From: Gemmatimonadota bacterium
GTDB lineage: Bacteria; Gemmatimonadota; Gemmatimonadetes; Gemmatimonadales; GWC2-71-9
Length of the DNA stretch: 64,000 nt
Direction: 5' to 3'
Assembly (NCBI GenBank): GCA_029262195.1
Contig: JAJCZX010000033.1
Coordinates: 95,977-159,976, forward strand
Positions 9,967 to 18,526 of this stretch are shown in pieces; positions within the stretch are counted from its first letter, which is position 1, and each line of letters starts with the position of its first letter. The notes under the pieces were generated by a model. It was not told where the DNA came from. It did no database searches and worked only from the letters and a program-made list of their open reading frames with translations. Position numbers and translations under genes: made by a program.

Positions 9967-11289
9967 ATGTTTTTACCCAATTTGATCCAACGCAAACGTG
10001 ATGGTGAAGCCCTGTCACCTGAAGAATGGTCCGCGCTCATCGCAGACTTTACCGCGGGTGGAGTGCCGGATTACCAGATGGCCGCGTTGGTAATGGCGTC
10101 GTTTATAAGAGGATTGAATCACTCGGAGTTGTCTGCTCTGACCGAAGCGATGATAGCTTCGGGAGAGCAGCTTGAGTTTCCCGGTGGTGTCAAAGCGGTG
10201 GACAAACATTCTACCGGCGGCGTTGGTGACAAAGTGTCGTTGATTCTTGCCCCCCTTGTTGCCGCCTGCGGCGTCCCTGTCCCAATGATGTCCGGACGAG
10301 GCCTGGGACATACGACAGGTACGCTGGACAAGCTTGAGGCGATTCCGGGCTTTAACACTCAGATCCCTCTCGAAAAGGCCGCCGCTCAAGTTGCGCGAAT
10401 CGGATGCGCGTTGATTGGCCAGACCGATCAGATAGCTCCTGCCGACAAGAAACTCTATGCGATGAGAGACGCCATCGCAGCGGTCGAATCCATTCCCTTG
10501 ATTGCGGCCAGCATTATGTCCAAGAAACTCTGCGAGGGGTTAAGTGGTCTGGTACTGGATGTGAAACACGGTTCGGGTGCGTTTTTGCCGGACGACGACA
10601 AGGCACTTGAACTGGCAAACACGATGATGGGCCTCGGTGAGGCTCGTGGTTGCAAAACCGTGGCCCTTCTTACGGCGATGGATCGACCTCTTGGGAAGGC
10701 CTGTGGCAATGCGCTTGAGACGGTCGAGGCCATCGAAGCGCTAAAAGGTGACGGCCGCAAAGATCTGATGGAAGTTACGTTTGCTCTCGGTGCCGAAATG
10801 CTGGTATTGGGCGGGAAGGCCGAGACTATAGTCGAAGCGCGACAAATCTTGAATGACGTTATGGACTCCGGAGCCGCCCTCGCCAAGTTTACCGAGATTG
10901 TGGAAGCCCAGGGAGGGGATGTTTCCGTCATCGCTAACCCGGGTCTGCTTCCGAAGGCTCCTGTGATCGGCACCTTCCTGGCGCCCAGAGACGGATTCGT
11001 TCGTGCGATCGAGCCCCGGGCCATCGGGCACGCAATCATCAGCCTGGGTGGAGGTCGCAGCAACGTGGACGACGAATTGGATCCATCGGTCGGGTTCGTC
11101 ATCGACGCAGAGCTGGGTGACGAAGTGATGCAGGGTGATGAATTGGCCACGGTGTACGCAAACTCGGAAGACGCCGCAGCCCGGGCCATCAAGACACTCA
11201 CCGACTCATTTGACATTGGCAACAGCACTCCGGTAGTGGCGCCGCTGGTAAGTCACAGGGTTAGCTCTGAGGGGGTAGAACGGTTTTAA
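9967..11289 (+). CDS. deoA: Thymidine/pyrimidine-nucleoside phosphorylase
   Basis: The enzyme splits thymidine (and possibly uridine) with phosphate into base and sugar-1-phosphate in nucleoside salvage. The phosphate-binding KHSTGGVGDKVSL is at about residues 79-91, the family signature SGRGLGHTTGTLDKLE follows at about 113-128, and the C-terminal domain (IGTFLAPRDGFV onward) is present. The 440-residue length equals E. coli DeoA; whether it is thymidine-specific or a broad Pdp type cannot be decided from sequence alone. It is a single gene, convergent with the small membrane gene at 11326. Confidence 0.93.
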   Translation: MFLPNLIQRKRDGEALSPEEWSALIADFTAGGVPDYQMAALVMASFIRGLNHSELSALTEAMIASGEQLEFPGGVKAVDKHSTGGVGDKVSLILAPLVAACGVPVPMMSGRGLGHTTGTLDKLEAIPGFNTQIPLEKAAAQVARIGCALIGQTDQIAPADKKLYAMRDAIAAVESIPLIAASIMSKKLCEGLSGLVLDVKHGSGAFLPDDDKALELANTMMGLGEARGCKTVALLTAMDRPLGKACGNALETVEAIEALKGDGRKDLMEVTFALGAEMLVLGGKAETIVEARQILNDVMDSGAALAKFTEIVEAQGGDVSVIANPGLLPKAPVIGTFLAPRDGFVRAIEPRAIGHAIISLGGGRSNVDDELDPSVGFVIDAELGDEVMQGDELATVYANSEDAAARAIKTLTDSFDIGNSTPVVAPLVSHRVSSEGVERF

Positions 11290-11325
11290 AACTATAGAGA
11301 GGGAGTAGGGTGGAGGGAGGTGTAC

Positions 11326-11550
11326 TCACGGTTTTGGGGCGCCTGGGCCCCAGTCGGGTAAATCTTCCGTCGCTTCTTCGGGGGTGGTCAGTGCGTCCAA
11401 CTCGCTGACCTCGGCCTCGGCTTCGTCGAGAATGGCGCGATTTATTGAGTCATCGTCGACCACGATTCGTTCCGATTTCCTTGGACGGACGAACAGCCAC
11501 AAAAGGACCACTGCCAATCCCAGCAAAATCCCCGAGAGAAACGGCGGCAC
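11326..11550 (-). CDS. Single-span membrane protein with acidic tail
   Basis: A 74-residue protein with one transmembrane helix at residues 5-21 (GILLGLAVVLLWLFV), then RPRK as a cytoplasmic-side anchor and an acidic Pro-rich tail. It starts 2 bases after the stop of the GroES-like gene and is therefore likely co-translated with it. No family recognised. Confidence 0.6.
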   Translation of the reverse strand: MPPFLSGILLGLAVVLLWLFVRPRKSERIVVDDDSINRAILDEAEAEVSELDALTTPEEATEDLPDWGPGAPKP

Positions 11551-11552
11551 GA

Positions 11553-11960
11553 TCAGTCCGAATCTGGCTCGACTTCAGACACCAATTCTTCCAACGGATC
11601 GTCGGGACGAACCAGCACCAGGATGGCGGCCAGTGGCACCACTAGGTACTTCTCCTCTTTGAAAGCGATCTCCACCGCTGCTTTCCTGAAAAACAGCGCG
11701 TAATCTCCTTTGCGCGCCTCCATCGGGACGAATTGGGTACCTGAATTAGTCGGCATTTTCCAGGGCTCTTCGCCGAGGCTGTTAGGGGCGACCATAGGTG
11801 TGCCCGGGCCCGTAGCAAGTATTCTCCCGCCTTGCACTGCCTTCTGATCGACAGCCGTGGGAGGCAGGTAGAGGCCAACGCCGGTGCGTTCTTCGCCTCT
11901 CGCCGGGCGGATTAGCACTCGGTCGCCCACTACGATCATGTTTTTGAGATTGTCGTCCAT
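11553..11960 (-). CDS. GroES-like co-chaperonin-related protein
   Basis: The N-terminal block GDRVLIRPARGEERTGVGLYLPP matches the Cpn10/GroES beta-barrel and mobile loop, and GRILATGPG and KGDYALFFRKAAVEI with EEKYLVVP supply the remaining barrel strands. At 135 residues it is longer than GroES (about 97), mainly because of an insertion of about 25-30 residues between the ATGPG and GDYALF strands and an acidic C-terminal extension. No groEL is adjacent. It is probably a divergent paralogue rather than the main GroES. The ATG at 11960 is preferred (AAGG upstream). Confidence 0.75.
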   Translation of the reverse strand: MDDNLKNMIVVGDRVLIRPARGEERTGVGLYLPPTAVDQKAVQGGRILATGPGTPMVAPNSLGEEPWKMPTNSGTQFVPMEARKGDYALFFRKAAVEIAFKEEKYLVVPLAAILVLVRPDDPLEELVSEVEPDSD

Positions 11961-12061
11961 TGTATACCTTGGAATCAGCCGGTGCTGCACGACGCCGGGA
12001 GATAATTCAAACGAATTGTGCTGTGACTTGCAACGATGGCGCTTCCAGCGATGACATCGAT

Positions 12062-14596
12062 CTATTCGCTCAATTCCCGAAGTGTTGCAAGTGGTGGGTT
12101 CCTTGTGACGCCGCGACTGTTCAAGGCGCCTACAACAACTGTGGTCAGCGCCAGAGCGGTCAACGAGAGCCCGAGCCAGACCGGCGAAATAGCCACTGAG
12201 ATTTCGAAAACGAAGTGGGTTAACCCCCAGCCTGCCAACACAGCGAGCCCTATTCCGGTGGTGCCTGCCGCGAGTCCCAGGGCTAGGTATTCCGTGGCAA
12301 TCATCTGACGCACCTGCCGAGCGCTGGCGCCAAGGGTGCGCAACAACGCGCTTTCCTGGACCCGTTGATATCTGGTGGTGGCAATCGCTCCAACCAGAAC
12401 GACCAAACCACTGGCCATGCTGAAAAGAGCCATGAACTTTACCGCGTACGAAATCTTGGTGACCACACCGTCGATCGTGTTCTGGATCAACCCGAGGTCC
12501 ACGACCGCCACGTTAGAAAGATTTTCCACTACTTCCCGCTGTGCACGCGCACCCTGAGCGGCACTGTCGGAACGAGTGAGATAAACAAAAGTCTGGGGAG
12601 CCTGGTCCAGCACACCGGGCTCAAAAATGGCGAAAAAATTTGGTTCGAAACGGGCCCAGTTGATCCTCCGCAGGCTGGCAATCCGGGTCTCAATATCCAC
12701 CCCCTGAACGTTCCAGGTAATCCGGTCGCCCAGACCGATTTCCAGGCCCTCCGCAATATCTTCGTCCAATGAGATCCTCGGGAGTTCTCCGGAGTCCGCC
12801 TCGTCAAACCACAAACCGGCTGTAATGGTCTCCGAGGACGTAACGCTGTCCCGATAGGTGTGGCGATACTCCCGCCGATACATCCACCGGTTGGGGTTTG
12901 TGGTAGTGTCGCTGAGTATTTCCTCGACGGATAGGTCGTTTACGCGGGACATCCTCGCCGGAACGATTGGAACGGCACCGATCCGAGGAAGCCCGTGGCT
13001 TTCCATAATGCGGGTCAGTGCTTCCCGTTGGTCAGACTGAACGTCGAAAAACACGAGGTTTGGTCGGGAGCTATCCGTGTCTACCGAGAATTGCTCCAGC
13101 AAGCTGCGTTGCACTATCCCCAGTGTCGTGAGGATGAACATCCCGAAACCGAGTACCAGGACCACTGATATGGTCTGATTCTGGGGCCTGAAGAGGTTTG
13201 CGACTCCCTGTCGGATAACATACCTGGCGCGCCGTGGGAAGAACCTTTTCGCCGAGTGTGTGGTACCCCACGCGGCTACAGCCAGAATACCAGTCGCGAT
13301 CCCGATGGCCACGGCAAAGGCGACTCCCATGGCTGGAGAGGGAGCCTGCCACACGCTAATGCCCACGATGCTGGCCACCAGCGCAGCAAAGGCAAGCGTT
13401 CTGGCGATGGGCCGTTTTTTAAGCTTCGGGGTGAAGTCCTTTCTCAGAGCACTCAGAGGGGAAACGCCCCGGATCTTGAGTAGTGGAAACAATGCGAAAA
13501 TCATCGACGTCCAAACGCCGGTAAACAGGCCCATCGCTACCATGCCCCATTGCGTCGTTACCTCAATATCGAGCGGGAGGAATTCGCCCAGCACCGTTGG
13601 TAGCAGCACCTGAATAGCCAATCCCAGAATTGCTCCGATCATTGCTCCACCCAGCCCGATCATGCCCGCTTGAAGGAGATAGATCCGAAAAACGGTTGGA
13701 TGACGAGCGCCGAGGCACCGGAGAACCGCAATGGTATCGAGTTTTTCCTTTACGAAAACGTGGACTCCGCTGGCCACCCCCAGGCCTCCCAGAATCAGAG
13801 CTATCAGTCCGACCAGTCCGAGAAACCTCGTGAGGTTCTCAAGCGCGTTTCCTAGATTGTCTTCCACGTCCTCGACCGTGGTTCGTCCGACTCGGTTGTC
13901 AACCAGCAGAGAGTTGTGTTGATCCACGAAATTCTGCACCGCCGCCCCGTCGTCCCATCTGAAATAGACTCGGTGAGTCGCTACACTACCGAATCGGAGC
14001 AACCGGGTTTCTTCGATGTATCGCAGTGGAATAAAAACCCTGGGCCCCACGGCGGCCCGCACGCCCAGATCTCCGGGGAAGTCACGCAAATAGCCGGCGA
14101 TGACAAATTCCGTTTCTCCAATCGAAATCGTGTCACCAACTTCTGCGTCCAGGTAAACCAGCACTGCTTCGTCGACTACCGCTGCTCGTGAAGCCTGGAA
14201 CTCGGACCAGGCTGACGCCGGTACGCTTTCGATGTCTCCATAATATGGAAATCCTCCGTCAATGCCCCGCACTTGCAGGAGTCTAGAATTACCCGACTCT
14301 GCGAGAACCATTGATCCAAAGTTCACTGACTCGGTCGTCTCAATACCGGCGCCCTTCAGAGAATCGAGGACGGAGACTATCGTGTCGGGAAAATCGTTAC
14401 GATGGCGCACTTCAAGGTCCGCCCCCAAAACGGTACGTGCCTGAGAGCGCACGGTGCGGGTCACGTTTTCTCGGAAAGAGCCGATGGCTACCAGCGACGC
14501 GACTCCGGCGGCGATCGCGGCCATGTAGAGCGTTAGCCGGGCTCTGGAACCGCGGGTCTCGCGTAGCGCCATCCGGATTGCGAAGAAAGCTTTCAA
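12062..14596 (-). CDS. ABC transporter permease of the YbbP/FtsX type
   Basis: An 844-residue integral membrane protein with an N-terminal helix (about residues 22-42), a large periplasmic MacB-core-like domain, then two sets of hydrophobic segments with an FtsX pattern: the block around 265-390 with GVHVFVKEKLDTIAVLRCLGA and the C-terminal block with RYQRVQESALLRTLGAS. Duplicated FtsX domains separated by a second periplasmic domain are the layout of E. coli YbbP. It overlaps the upstream ATPase gene by 4 bases (ATGA). Together they form a type VII ABC system probably acting in the cell envelope. Confidence 0.88.
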   Translation of the reverse strand: MKAFFAIRMALRETRGSRARLTLYMAAIAAGVASLVAIGSFRENVTRTVRSQARTVLGADLEVRHRNDFPDTIVSVLDSLKGAGIETTESVNFGSMVLAESGNSRLLQVRGIDGGFPYYGDIESVPASAWSEFQASRAAVVDEAVLVYLDAEVGDTISIGETEFVIAGYLRDFPGDLGVRAAVGPRVFIPLRYIEETRLLRFGSVATHRVYFRWDDGAAVQNFVDQHNSLLVDNRVGRTTVEDVEDNLGNALENLTRFLGLVGLIALILGGLGVASGVHVFVKEKLDTIAVLRCLGARHPTVFRIYLLQAGMIGLGGAMIGAILGLAIQVLLPTVLGEFLPLDIEVTTQWGMVAMGLFTGVWTSMIFALFPLLKIRGVSPLSALRKDFTPKLKKRPIARTLAFAALVASIVGISVWQAPSPAMGVAFAVAIGIATGILAVAAWGTTHSAKRFFPRRARYVIRQGVANLFRPQNQTISVVLVLGFGMFILTTLGIVQRSLLEQFSVDTDSSRPNLVFFDVQSDQREALTRIMESHGLPRIGAVPIVPARMSRVNDLSVEEILSDTTTNPNRWMYRREYRHTYRDSVTSSETITAGLWFDEADSGELPRISLDEDIAEGLEIGLGDRITWNVQGVDIETRIASLRRINWARFEPNFFAIFEPGVLDQAPQTFVYLTRSDSAAQGARAQREVVENLSNVAVVDLGLIQNTIDGVVTKISYAVKFMALFSMASGLVVLVGAIATTRYQRVQESALLRTLGASARQVRQMIATEYLALGLAAGTTGIGLAVLAGWGLTHFVFEISVAISPVWLGLSLTALALTTVVVGALNSRGVTRNPPLATLRELSE

Positions 14597-15282
14597 GCCG
14601 AAACTCCGGAGTCGGATGCGATCCTACCGCCCTCAAGACGAATAACCCGGGCGGCTCTATCTGCTAACGCGGGGTCATGTGTTACGAGTACCAACGTAGT
14701 TGCAAGCTCCCGGTTCATTGTCATCAGCAGGTCAACGATCACAGATCCGTTTTCCATGTCCAGATTGCCGGTTGGCTCGTCGGCAAAAAGTATCTTCGGT
14801 TCGTTCACAAACGCCCGGGCCAGCGCGACCCGCTGCTGCTCGCCCCCGGAAAGCTGGATCGGGTAATGGCCTAAGCGATCTCCAAGCCCCACTCTCTCAA
14901 GAAGACTGCTGGCCCGCTTTCCCGGGGAGCCGGACGATTCACTCCTATCGTACAGTTCGAGAGGGACCATAACGTTCTCAAGTGCTGTAAGAGTCGGTAT
15001 CAACTGAAATGACTGGAAAACGAAACCGACCTTTTCCGCGCGCAATGAAGCTCGTTGATCTTCTGTGAGTTTGTTGAGGTCTTGACCGTCAATAGACACT
15101 GAACCGGTGGCGGGAACATCGAGACCGGCCAAAAGGCCGAGCAAAGTGGTCTTGCCGCTGCCCGATGGTCCTATAATTGCCGCAAACTCACGTTCTTCGA
15201 TATCAATGTCCATCTGAGAAAGAACCGTAAGGCTGCGCCCCGCACTCTGGTACGTTTGTGATATGTTTCGAGCTATGATCAT
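14593..15282 (-). CDS. ABC transporter ATP-binding protein, YbbA/LolD type
   Basis: A 229-residue ATPase with Walker A GPSGSGKTTLLGLLAG, signature LSGGEQQRVALARA and Walker B ILFADEPTGNLD followed by the switch His in VLVTHDPALAD. LolD/MacB/YbbA proteins share the ADEPTGNLD segment. The start MIIARNISQTY is typical of the family, giving ATG at 15282. That ATG is embedded in TGATCATG, where the divergent esterase gene also starts. The gene is coupled to the YbbP-like permease downstream. Confidence 0.92.
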   Translation of the reverse strand: MIIARNISQTYQSAGRSLTVLSQMDIDIEEREFAAIIGPSGSGKTTLLGLLAGLDVPATGSVSIDGQDLNKLTEDQRASLRAEKVGFVFQSFQLIPTLTALENVMVPLELYDRSESSGSPGKRASSLLERVGLGDRLGHYPIQLSGGEQQRVALARAFVNEPKILFADEPTGNLDMENGSVIVDLLMTMNRELATTLVLVTHDPALADRAARVIRLEGGRIASDSGVSA

Positions 15283-15958
15283 GAAGAAAAAGATAGCCTT
15301 GGTTTCTGCGTTTGTGCTGTTGAGTTCGTGCGGGGTGGATACAGGAGAAACCGACGGCGGTTCCGAATCGAATGTTTCAACCCGGGACGATCGACGGGTG
15401 GTCCTATTCCTTGGCACAAGCCTGACCGCAGGGTTGGGGCTGAACGAGGATCAAGCTTACCCGGCTTTAATTCAGTCAAAAATTGATTCCGTCAGGCTTG
15501 ATTTTCGGGTTCTGAATTCGGGCGTGAGCGGCGAAACGTCGGCTGGCGGGCTGCGGAGAATTGATTGGTTGTTGCGCAACCCGGTCGACGTCCTTGTGGT
15601 TGAACTTGGTGCCAATGATGGACTCCGGGGGCAGGATGTGGACGCCCTGAAGGCCAATCTCGGAGAGATTGTCGACCGGACGCGAGCCGTTTATCCGGAT
15701 GCCCGGGTGGCTATTGTTGGGATGGAAGCGCCTCCCAACTTCGGGCAAGATTATACAGACCGTTTCCGCGCAGTTTTTACAGAAGTGGCCGCGGAAAAAG
15801 CTGCGGTGTTCATTCCGTTCTTGTTGGATGGTGTTGCGGGAGTGGACTCACTTAACCAGCAGGACGGTATCCACCCGACCGCCAGGGGGCAGGAAATAGT
15901 AGCAGACAATATTTGGGAAGAACTGCTCCCCGTTCTTGTGGATCGAGCGGATAAATAA
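15281..15958 (+). CDS. SGNH/GDSL esterase lipoprotein, TesA-like
   Basis: A 225-residue predicted lipoprotein (lipobox LSSC, Cys17) of the SGNH hydrolase family. Block I reads FLGTSLTAGLGL with the nucleophile Ser47; GTS replaces the usual GDS. Block II glycine lies in GVSGETSAGG, block III is GANDG (Asn112), and block V is DGIHP (Asp195, His198). The overall pattern matches arylesterase/lysophospholipase TesA. In-frame ATGs also occur at 15263 and 15275, with no clear ribosome site for any. Its position divergent from YbbA/YbbP-like genes mirrors the E. coli tesA-ybbA-ybbP arrangement. Confidence 0.85.
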   Translation: MKKKIALVSAFVLLSSCGVDTGETDGGSESNVSTRDDRRVVLFLGTSLTAGLGLNEDQAYPALIQSKIDSVRLDFRVLNSGVSGETSAGGLRRIDWLLRNPVDVLVVELGANDGLRGQDVDALKANLGEIVDRTRAVYPDARVAIVGMEAPPNFGQDYTDRFRAVFTEVAAEKAAVFIPFLLDGVAGVDSLNQQDGIHPTARGQEIVADNIWEELLPVLVDRADK

Positions 15959-16022
15959 ATAGGGGAGGGGGGAGCAGGGAGCGGTAACAAATGTTGCGTA
16001 ACGACAAAACCATAAGGTGCAT

Positions 16023-17312
16023 ATGATGAAAGGTTCGACGTTTGGTCTGACGGTAGCTCTGTTAGCGGCTTCCGCCTGTGGGCCATCAATGGAAAGTGAT
16101 AAAATGGAAGGTATGGCTGAAGGATACGTCAAGCTTGTCCTGGCTCTGGGGCAGCATGATGCTGATTATGTAGACGCGTATTACGGACCTGCAGAATGGA
16201 GAGCAGAGGTTGAGGCTGAGGCCCCGTCTCTCGACGTGATCCGGTCCAGGGGCGAAGAGTTACTGGACAGTCTCGTTGCCATGCCCTCTCCAGATGACGA
16301 GTTGGACCAGTTGCACCTGAGTTATCTTCGTACGCAGGTCTCTTCGCTTATCGCCAGGACTCGCATGTTGAGCGGCGAGCGCCTGTCTTTCGATGAAGAA
16401 TCACAGGCTCTTTATGATGCGGTAGCCCCTACGAATAGTGAGGAGTATTTCCAGGAGATTATCGCCGGGCTTGAAACGCTGCTGCCCGGTACGGGTTCGG
16501 TGGCAGAACGCTACAACGCGTTTCGCGCCAACTTCGTGATTCCAACCGAAAAACTAGATACGGTCTTCCGTGCTGCCATCAACGCCTGCCGAGAACGGAC
16601 CGAACGGTTTCTAGAATTGCCCGAGGGCGAAAATTTCGTGGTGGAGTATGTGACTGACAAGTCGTGGAGTGGGTACAACTGGTATCAGGGTGGATACCAG
16701 AGTCTGATCCAGGTGAATACCGATTTCCCGATTTACATCGATCGTGCCATCGACCTCGCCTGCCACGAAGGCTACCCGGGACACCACATCTACAATGCGA
16801 TGCTTGAACGCTCCCTGGTCAACGGCAAAGGCTGGCCCGAGTTTTCCGTTTACCCGCTTTTTAGTCCGCAATCTCTGATAGCAGAGGGCTCTGCAAACTT
16901 TGGAATCGAAATGGCGTTTCCAGGGAACGAAAGAGTCGAGTATGAAGCGGAGGTGCTTTACCCTCTGGCGGGGTTAGATCCGACGACCGCACGCGACTAC
17001 GATCGCGTCCAGCAGTTGGCGGGGCAGTTAAGTTATGCTGGCAATGAAGCGGCTCGTCGCTACCTCGACGGTGAAATCGACGGCGCCGCTGCCGCGCAGT
17101 GGTTGCAACAATATGCGATGTTTGCCCCCGACCGGGCTGAGCAGCGCGTCCGGTTTATCGACCAATATCGGAGCTATGTCATTAACTACAACCTCGGCAA
17201 AGACCTGGTACGTGGGTTTGTGGACGGTGACGGTGGAGACCTGAGCCAGGAAGAGCGCTGGGAGCAGTTTGTCCGACTCTTGACGTCACCCAGGCTGCCG
17301 GGGGATCTGTAG
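16023..17312 (+). CDS. DUF885-type zinc metallopeptidase lipoprotein
   Basis: A 429-residue predicted lipoprotein (LAASAC lipobox, Cys19). The motif CHEGYPGHH (His248, Glu249, His254) is the zinc/catalytic signature of DUF885-like carboxypeptidase-related proteins, and a downstream glutamate in AEGSANFGIEMAF (about 292-303) is a plausible third zinc ligand. The substrate is unknown; peptide hydrolysis in the periplasm or at the outer membrane is the likely role. ATG at 16023 follows AAGGTG by about 5 bases. A G-rich tract lies on each side of the gene. Confidence 0.8.
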   Translation: MMKGSTFGLTVALLAASACGPSMESDKMEGMAEGYVKLVLALGQHDADYVDAYYGPAEWRAEVEAEAPSLDVIRSRGEELLDSLVAMPSPDDELDQLHLSYLRTQVSSLIARTRMLSGERLSFDEESQALYDAVAPTNSEEYFQEIIAGLETLLPGTGSVAERYNAFRANFVIPTEKLDTVFRAAINACRERTERFLELPEGENFVVEYVTDKSWSGYNWYQGGYQSLIQVNTDFPIYIDRAIDLACHEGYPGHHIYNAMLERSLVNGKGWPEFSVYPLFSPQSLIAEGSANFGIEMAFPGNERVEYEAEVLYPLAGLDPTTARDYDRVQQLAGQLSYAGNEAARRYLDGEIDGAAAAQWLQQYAMFAPDRAEQRVRFIDQYRSYVINYNLGKDLVRGFVDGDGGDLSQEERWEQFVRLLTSPRLPGDL

Positions 17313-17338
17313 GGAAGTGGGGAGGTCGGGAAGTCGGG
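17312..17338 (+). repeat. G-rich 8-bp tandem repeat, G-quadruplex-capable
   Basis: Four G-tracts (17312-17314, 17319-17322, 17328-17330, 17336-17338) are separated by 4-5 bases, starting in the stop codon of the metallopeptidase gene. The unit is GGGARGTC. It shares 18 identical bases with the repeat at 24148-24180. Confidence 0.7.
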
Positions 17339-17364
17339 ATGATAGTTTGACGAAAACGGGATAT

Positions 17365-17916
17365 ATGAAAAAGAATAGTCTCACATTGTTGACGGTTGTC
17401 ACCTCGCTCGCTCTAGCCGGGCCGGTTGTAGGCCAGGAGCTTTCGGCTGAACATCAGGCGATTGATTTTCTAACCGGCAGGTGGGCCACCGAAAGCGAAA
17501 TCATCCCGACAGGCGAACTCGCCCCCGGGGATTTTGAGTATAAATGGGTGCTTGGCGGGTTGTGGATGCAAGTCGAATTCCACGGACAACACCCGGGTGG
17601 GGCAGTTTGGGAAGCGCACGTCATGATGCAGTACGATTATGCCTCCTCGCTATACCGCGCTTTCGCTTTCTTCAACGGTCAAGAGCCCTATCTGTACACC
17701 GGTTCGATGCTCGATGAACGCACCTTTAGAATCTCACACACGAGTGAAAACGGCGCCCAAACCGGTATAGATTATCGCAACAATGGAGATGGAACGGTTT
17801 ATCAGGAAAACTGGCTTTTGAGCGATGATGGGCAACGTAGGGTAACCCTCAAGACCGAATATTCGCGGAAAGCGGAAGGCTCGGCTGGACGTAGGAGACA
17901 AGATAATGAAGCATGA
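17365..17916 (+). CDS. Secreted DUF1579-like protein
   Basis: A 183-residue protein with a signal peptide (residues 1-24, cleavage after GPVVGQ). The mature start IDFLTGRWATESE and the following strands YKWVLGGLWMQVEFHG and MMQYDYASSLYRAF resemble the lipocalin-like DUF1579 family, which typically begins with a (L)xGxW motif. The ATG at 17365 sits at the start of the signal peptide; the frame stays open to 17317 but that stretch crosses the G-rich repeat. Function unknown. Confidence 0.65.
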   Translation: MKKNSLTLLTVVTSLALAGPVVGQELSAEHQAIDFLTGRWATESEIIPTGELAPGDFEYKWVLGGLWMQVEFHGQHPGGAVWEAHVMMQYDYASSLYRAFAFFNGQEPYLYTGSMLDERTFRISHTSENGAQTGIDYRNNGDGTVYQENWLLSDDGQRRVTLKTEYSRKAEGSAGRRRQDNEA

Positions 17917-18064
17917 GTTTGCTGGACTTGCGCTGTGGGGGATAGCCCTGGCGGCCACCATAATTACTGACGGCACTACTGCTATCCCCGTCTTCGCGAT
18001 CTGCATGATCGGGACGGTCTTCGTTATCAGGACAGCGAAAAACTCCGTTAGGGGAACGGGCTGA
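17906..18064 (+). CDS. Small two-helix membrane protein (52 aa)
   Basis: A 52-residue frame begins at ATG 17906, inside the end of the preceding gene, with GTAGGAGA 6-8 bases upstream as a strong ribosome site. The product has two hydrophobic stretches (about residues 6-21 and 25-42) and a basic end RTAKNSVRGTG. Its stop is 6 bases before the hslR start. Size and layout resemble the small protein at 1932-2102, although the sequences are not clearly related. No family recognised. Confidence 0.6.
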   Translation: MKHEFAGLALWGIALAATIITDGTTAIPVFAICMIGTVFVIRTAKNSVRGTG

Positions 18065-18070
18065 CAAACC

Positions 18071-18457
18071 ATGGGGCCTGAATCCGGACTCCGTCTTGAT
18101 CGCTGGCTCTGGGCTGCGCGGTTCTACAAAACCAGAGGACTGGCCACCAGGGCGATTGAAGGGGGCAAGGTGCACCTGAACGGGTCACGAGTCAAAAAAG
18201 CCAGAGAGGTCAAGGTCGGTGACATCGTTCGCGTAATGCGAAGTCCGCACGAAATCCACGTCAGTGTTCGTGCGCTTTCCCCCAATCGGAGATCGGCGCC
18301 TCAAGCTGCCGAGCTCTACGAGGAAACAGGCGAGAGCGTCGCGAAACGGGAGTTGATGAAAGACCATCTCAAATCAACTCCGTCTCATGAATTTCAGTAC
18401 AAAGGCCGCCCAAACAAAAAGGAACGGCGAGACATAAAACGGTTCAAAGGGGGGTAG
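18071..18457 (+). CDS. hslR: Heat-shock protein 15, S4-domain RNA-binding protein
   Basis: A 128-residue protein whose N-terminal half is an S4 domain: RLDRWLWAARFYKTRGLATRAI (about residues 8-29), then GGKVHLNGSRVKKAREVKVGDIV. The C-terminal half is a basic helical extension with RPNKKERRDIKRF, as in HslR/Hsp15, which binds stalled 50S subunits carrying nascent chains. Length and both parts agree with the family. A GC-rich hairpin overlaps the stop codon. Confidence 0.9.
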   Translation: MGPESGLRLDRWLWAARFYKTRGLATRAIEGGKVHLNGSRVKKAREVKVGDIVRVMRSPHEIHVSVRALSPNRRSAPQAAELYEETGESVAKRELMKDHLKSTPSHEFQYKGRPNKKERRDIKRFKGG

Positions 18458-18494
18458 GAGCAGCGCACCGCGTTGTTGCGGAACGCTGCCCCCC
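18449..18494. terminator. GC-rich hairpin between convergent genes
   Basis: GCAGCG (18460-18465) pairs with CGCTGC (18484-18489), an inner CCGC/GCGG stem closes a GTTGTT loop, and the outer G6 (18449-18454) faces C6 (18489-18494). No clear T-run follows on either strand, so termination is only likely. It lies at the end of hslR and downstream of the convergent propeller lipoprotein gene. Confidence 0.45.
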
Positions 18495-18526
18495 TCCAAC
18501 TCATATCACTCCCTGAAGCTTTTGCG

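Noticed and set aside
10455..11228. Long open frame (257 codons) opposite the pyrimidine phosphorylase gene
   Set aside because: Ser/Pro/Ala-rich translation with no motif, antisense to a complete conserved enzyme.
15283..15417. Longer N-terminus of the YbbA-like ATPase
   Set aside because: The extra 45 residues are low-complexity Ser/Thr/Pro-rich, lie antisense to the esterase signal peptide and have no counterpart in LolD/YbbA proteins.
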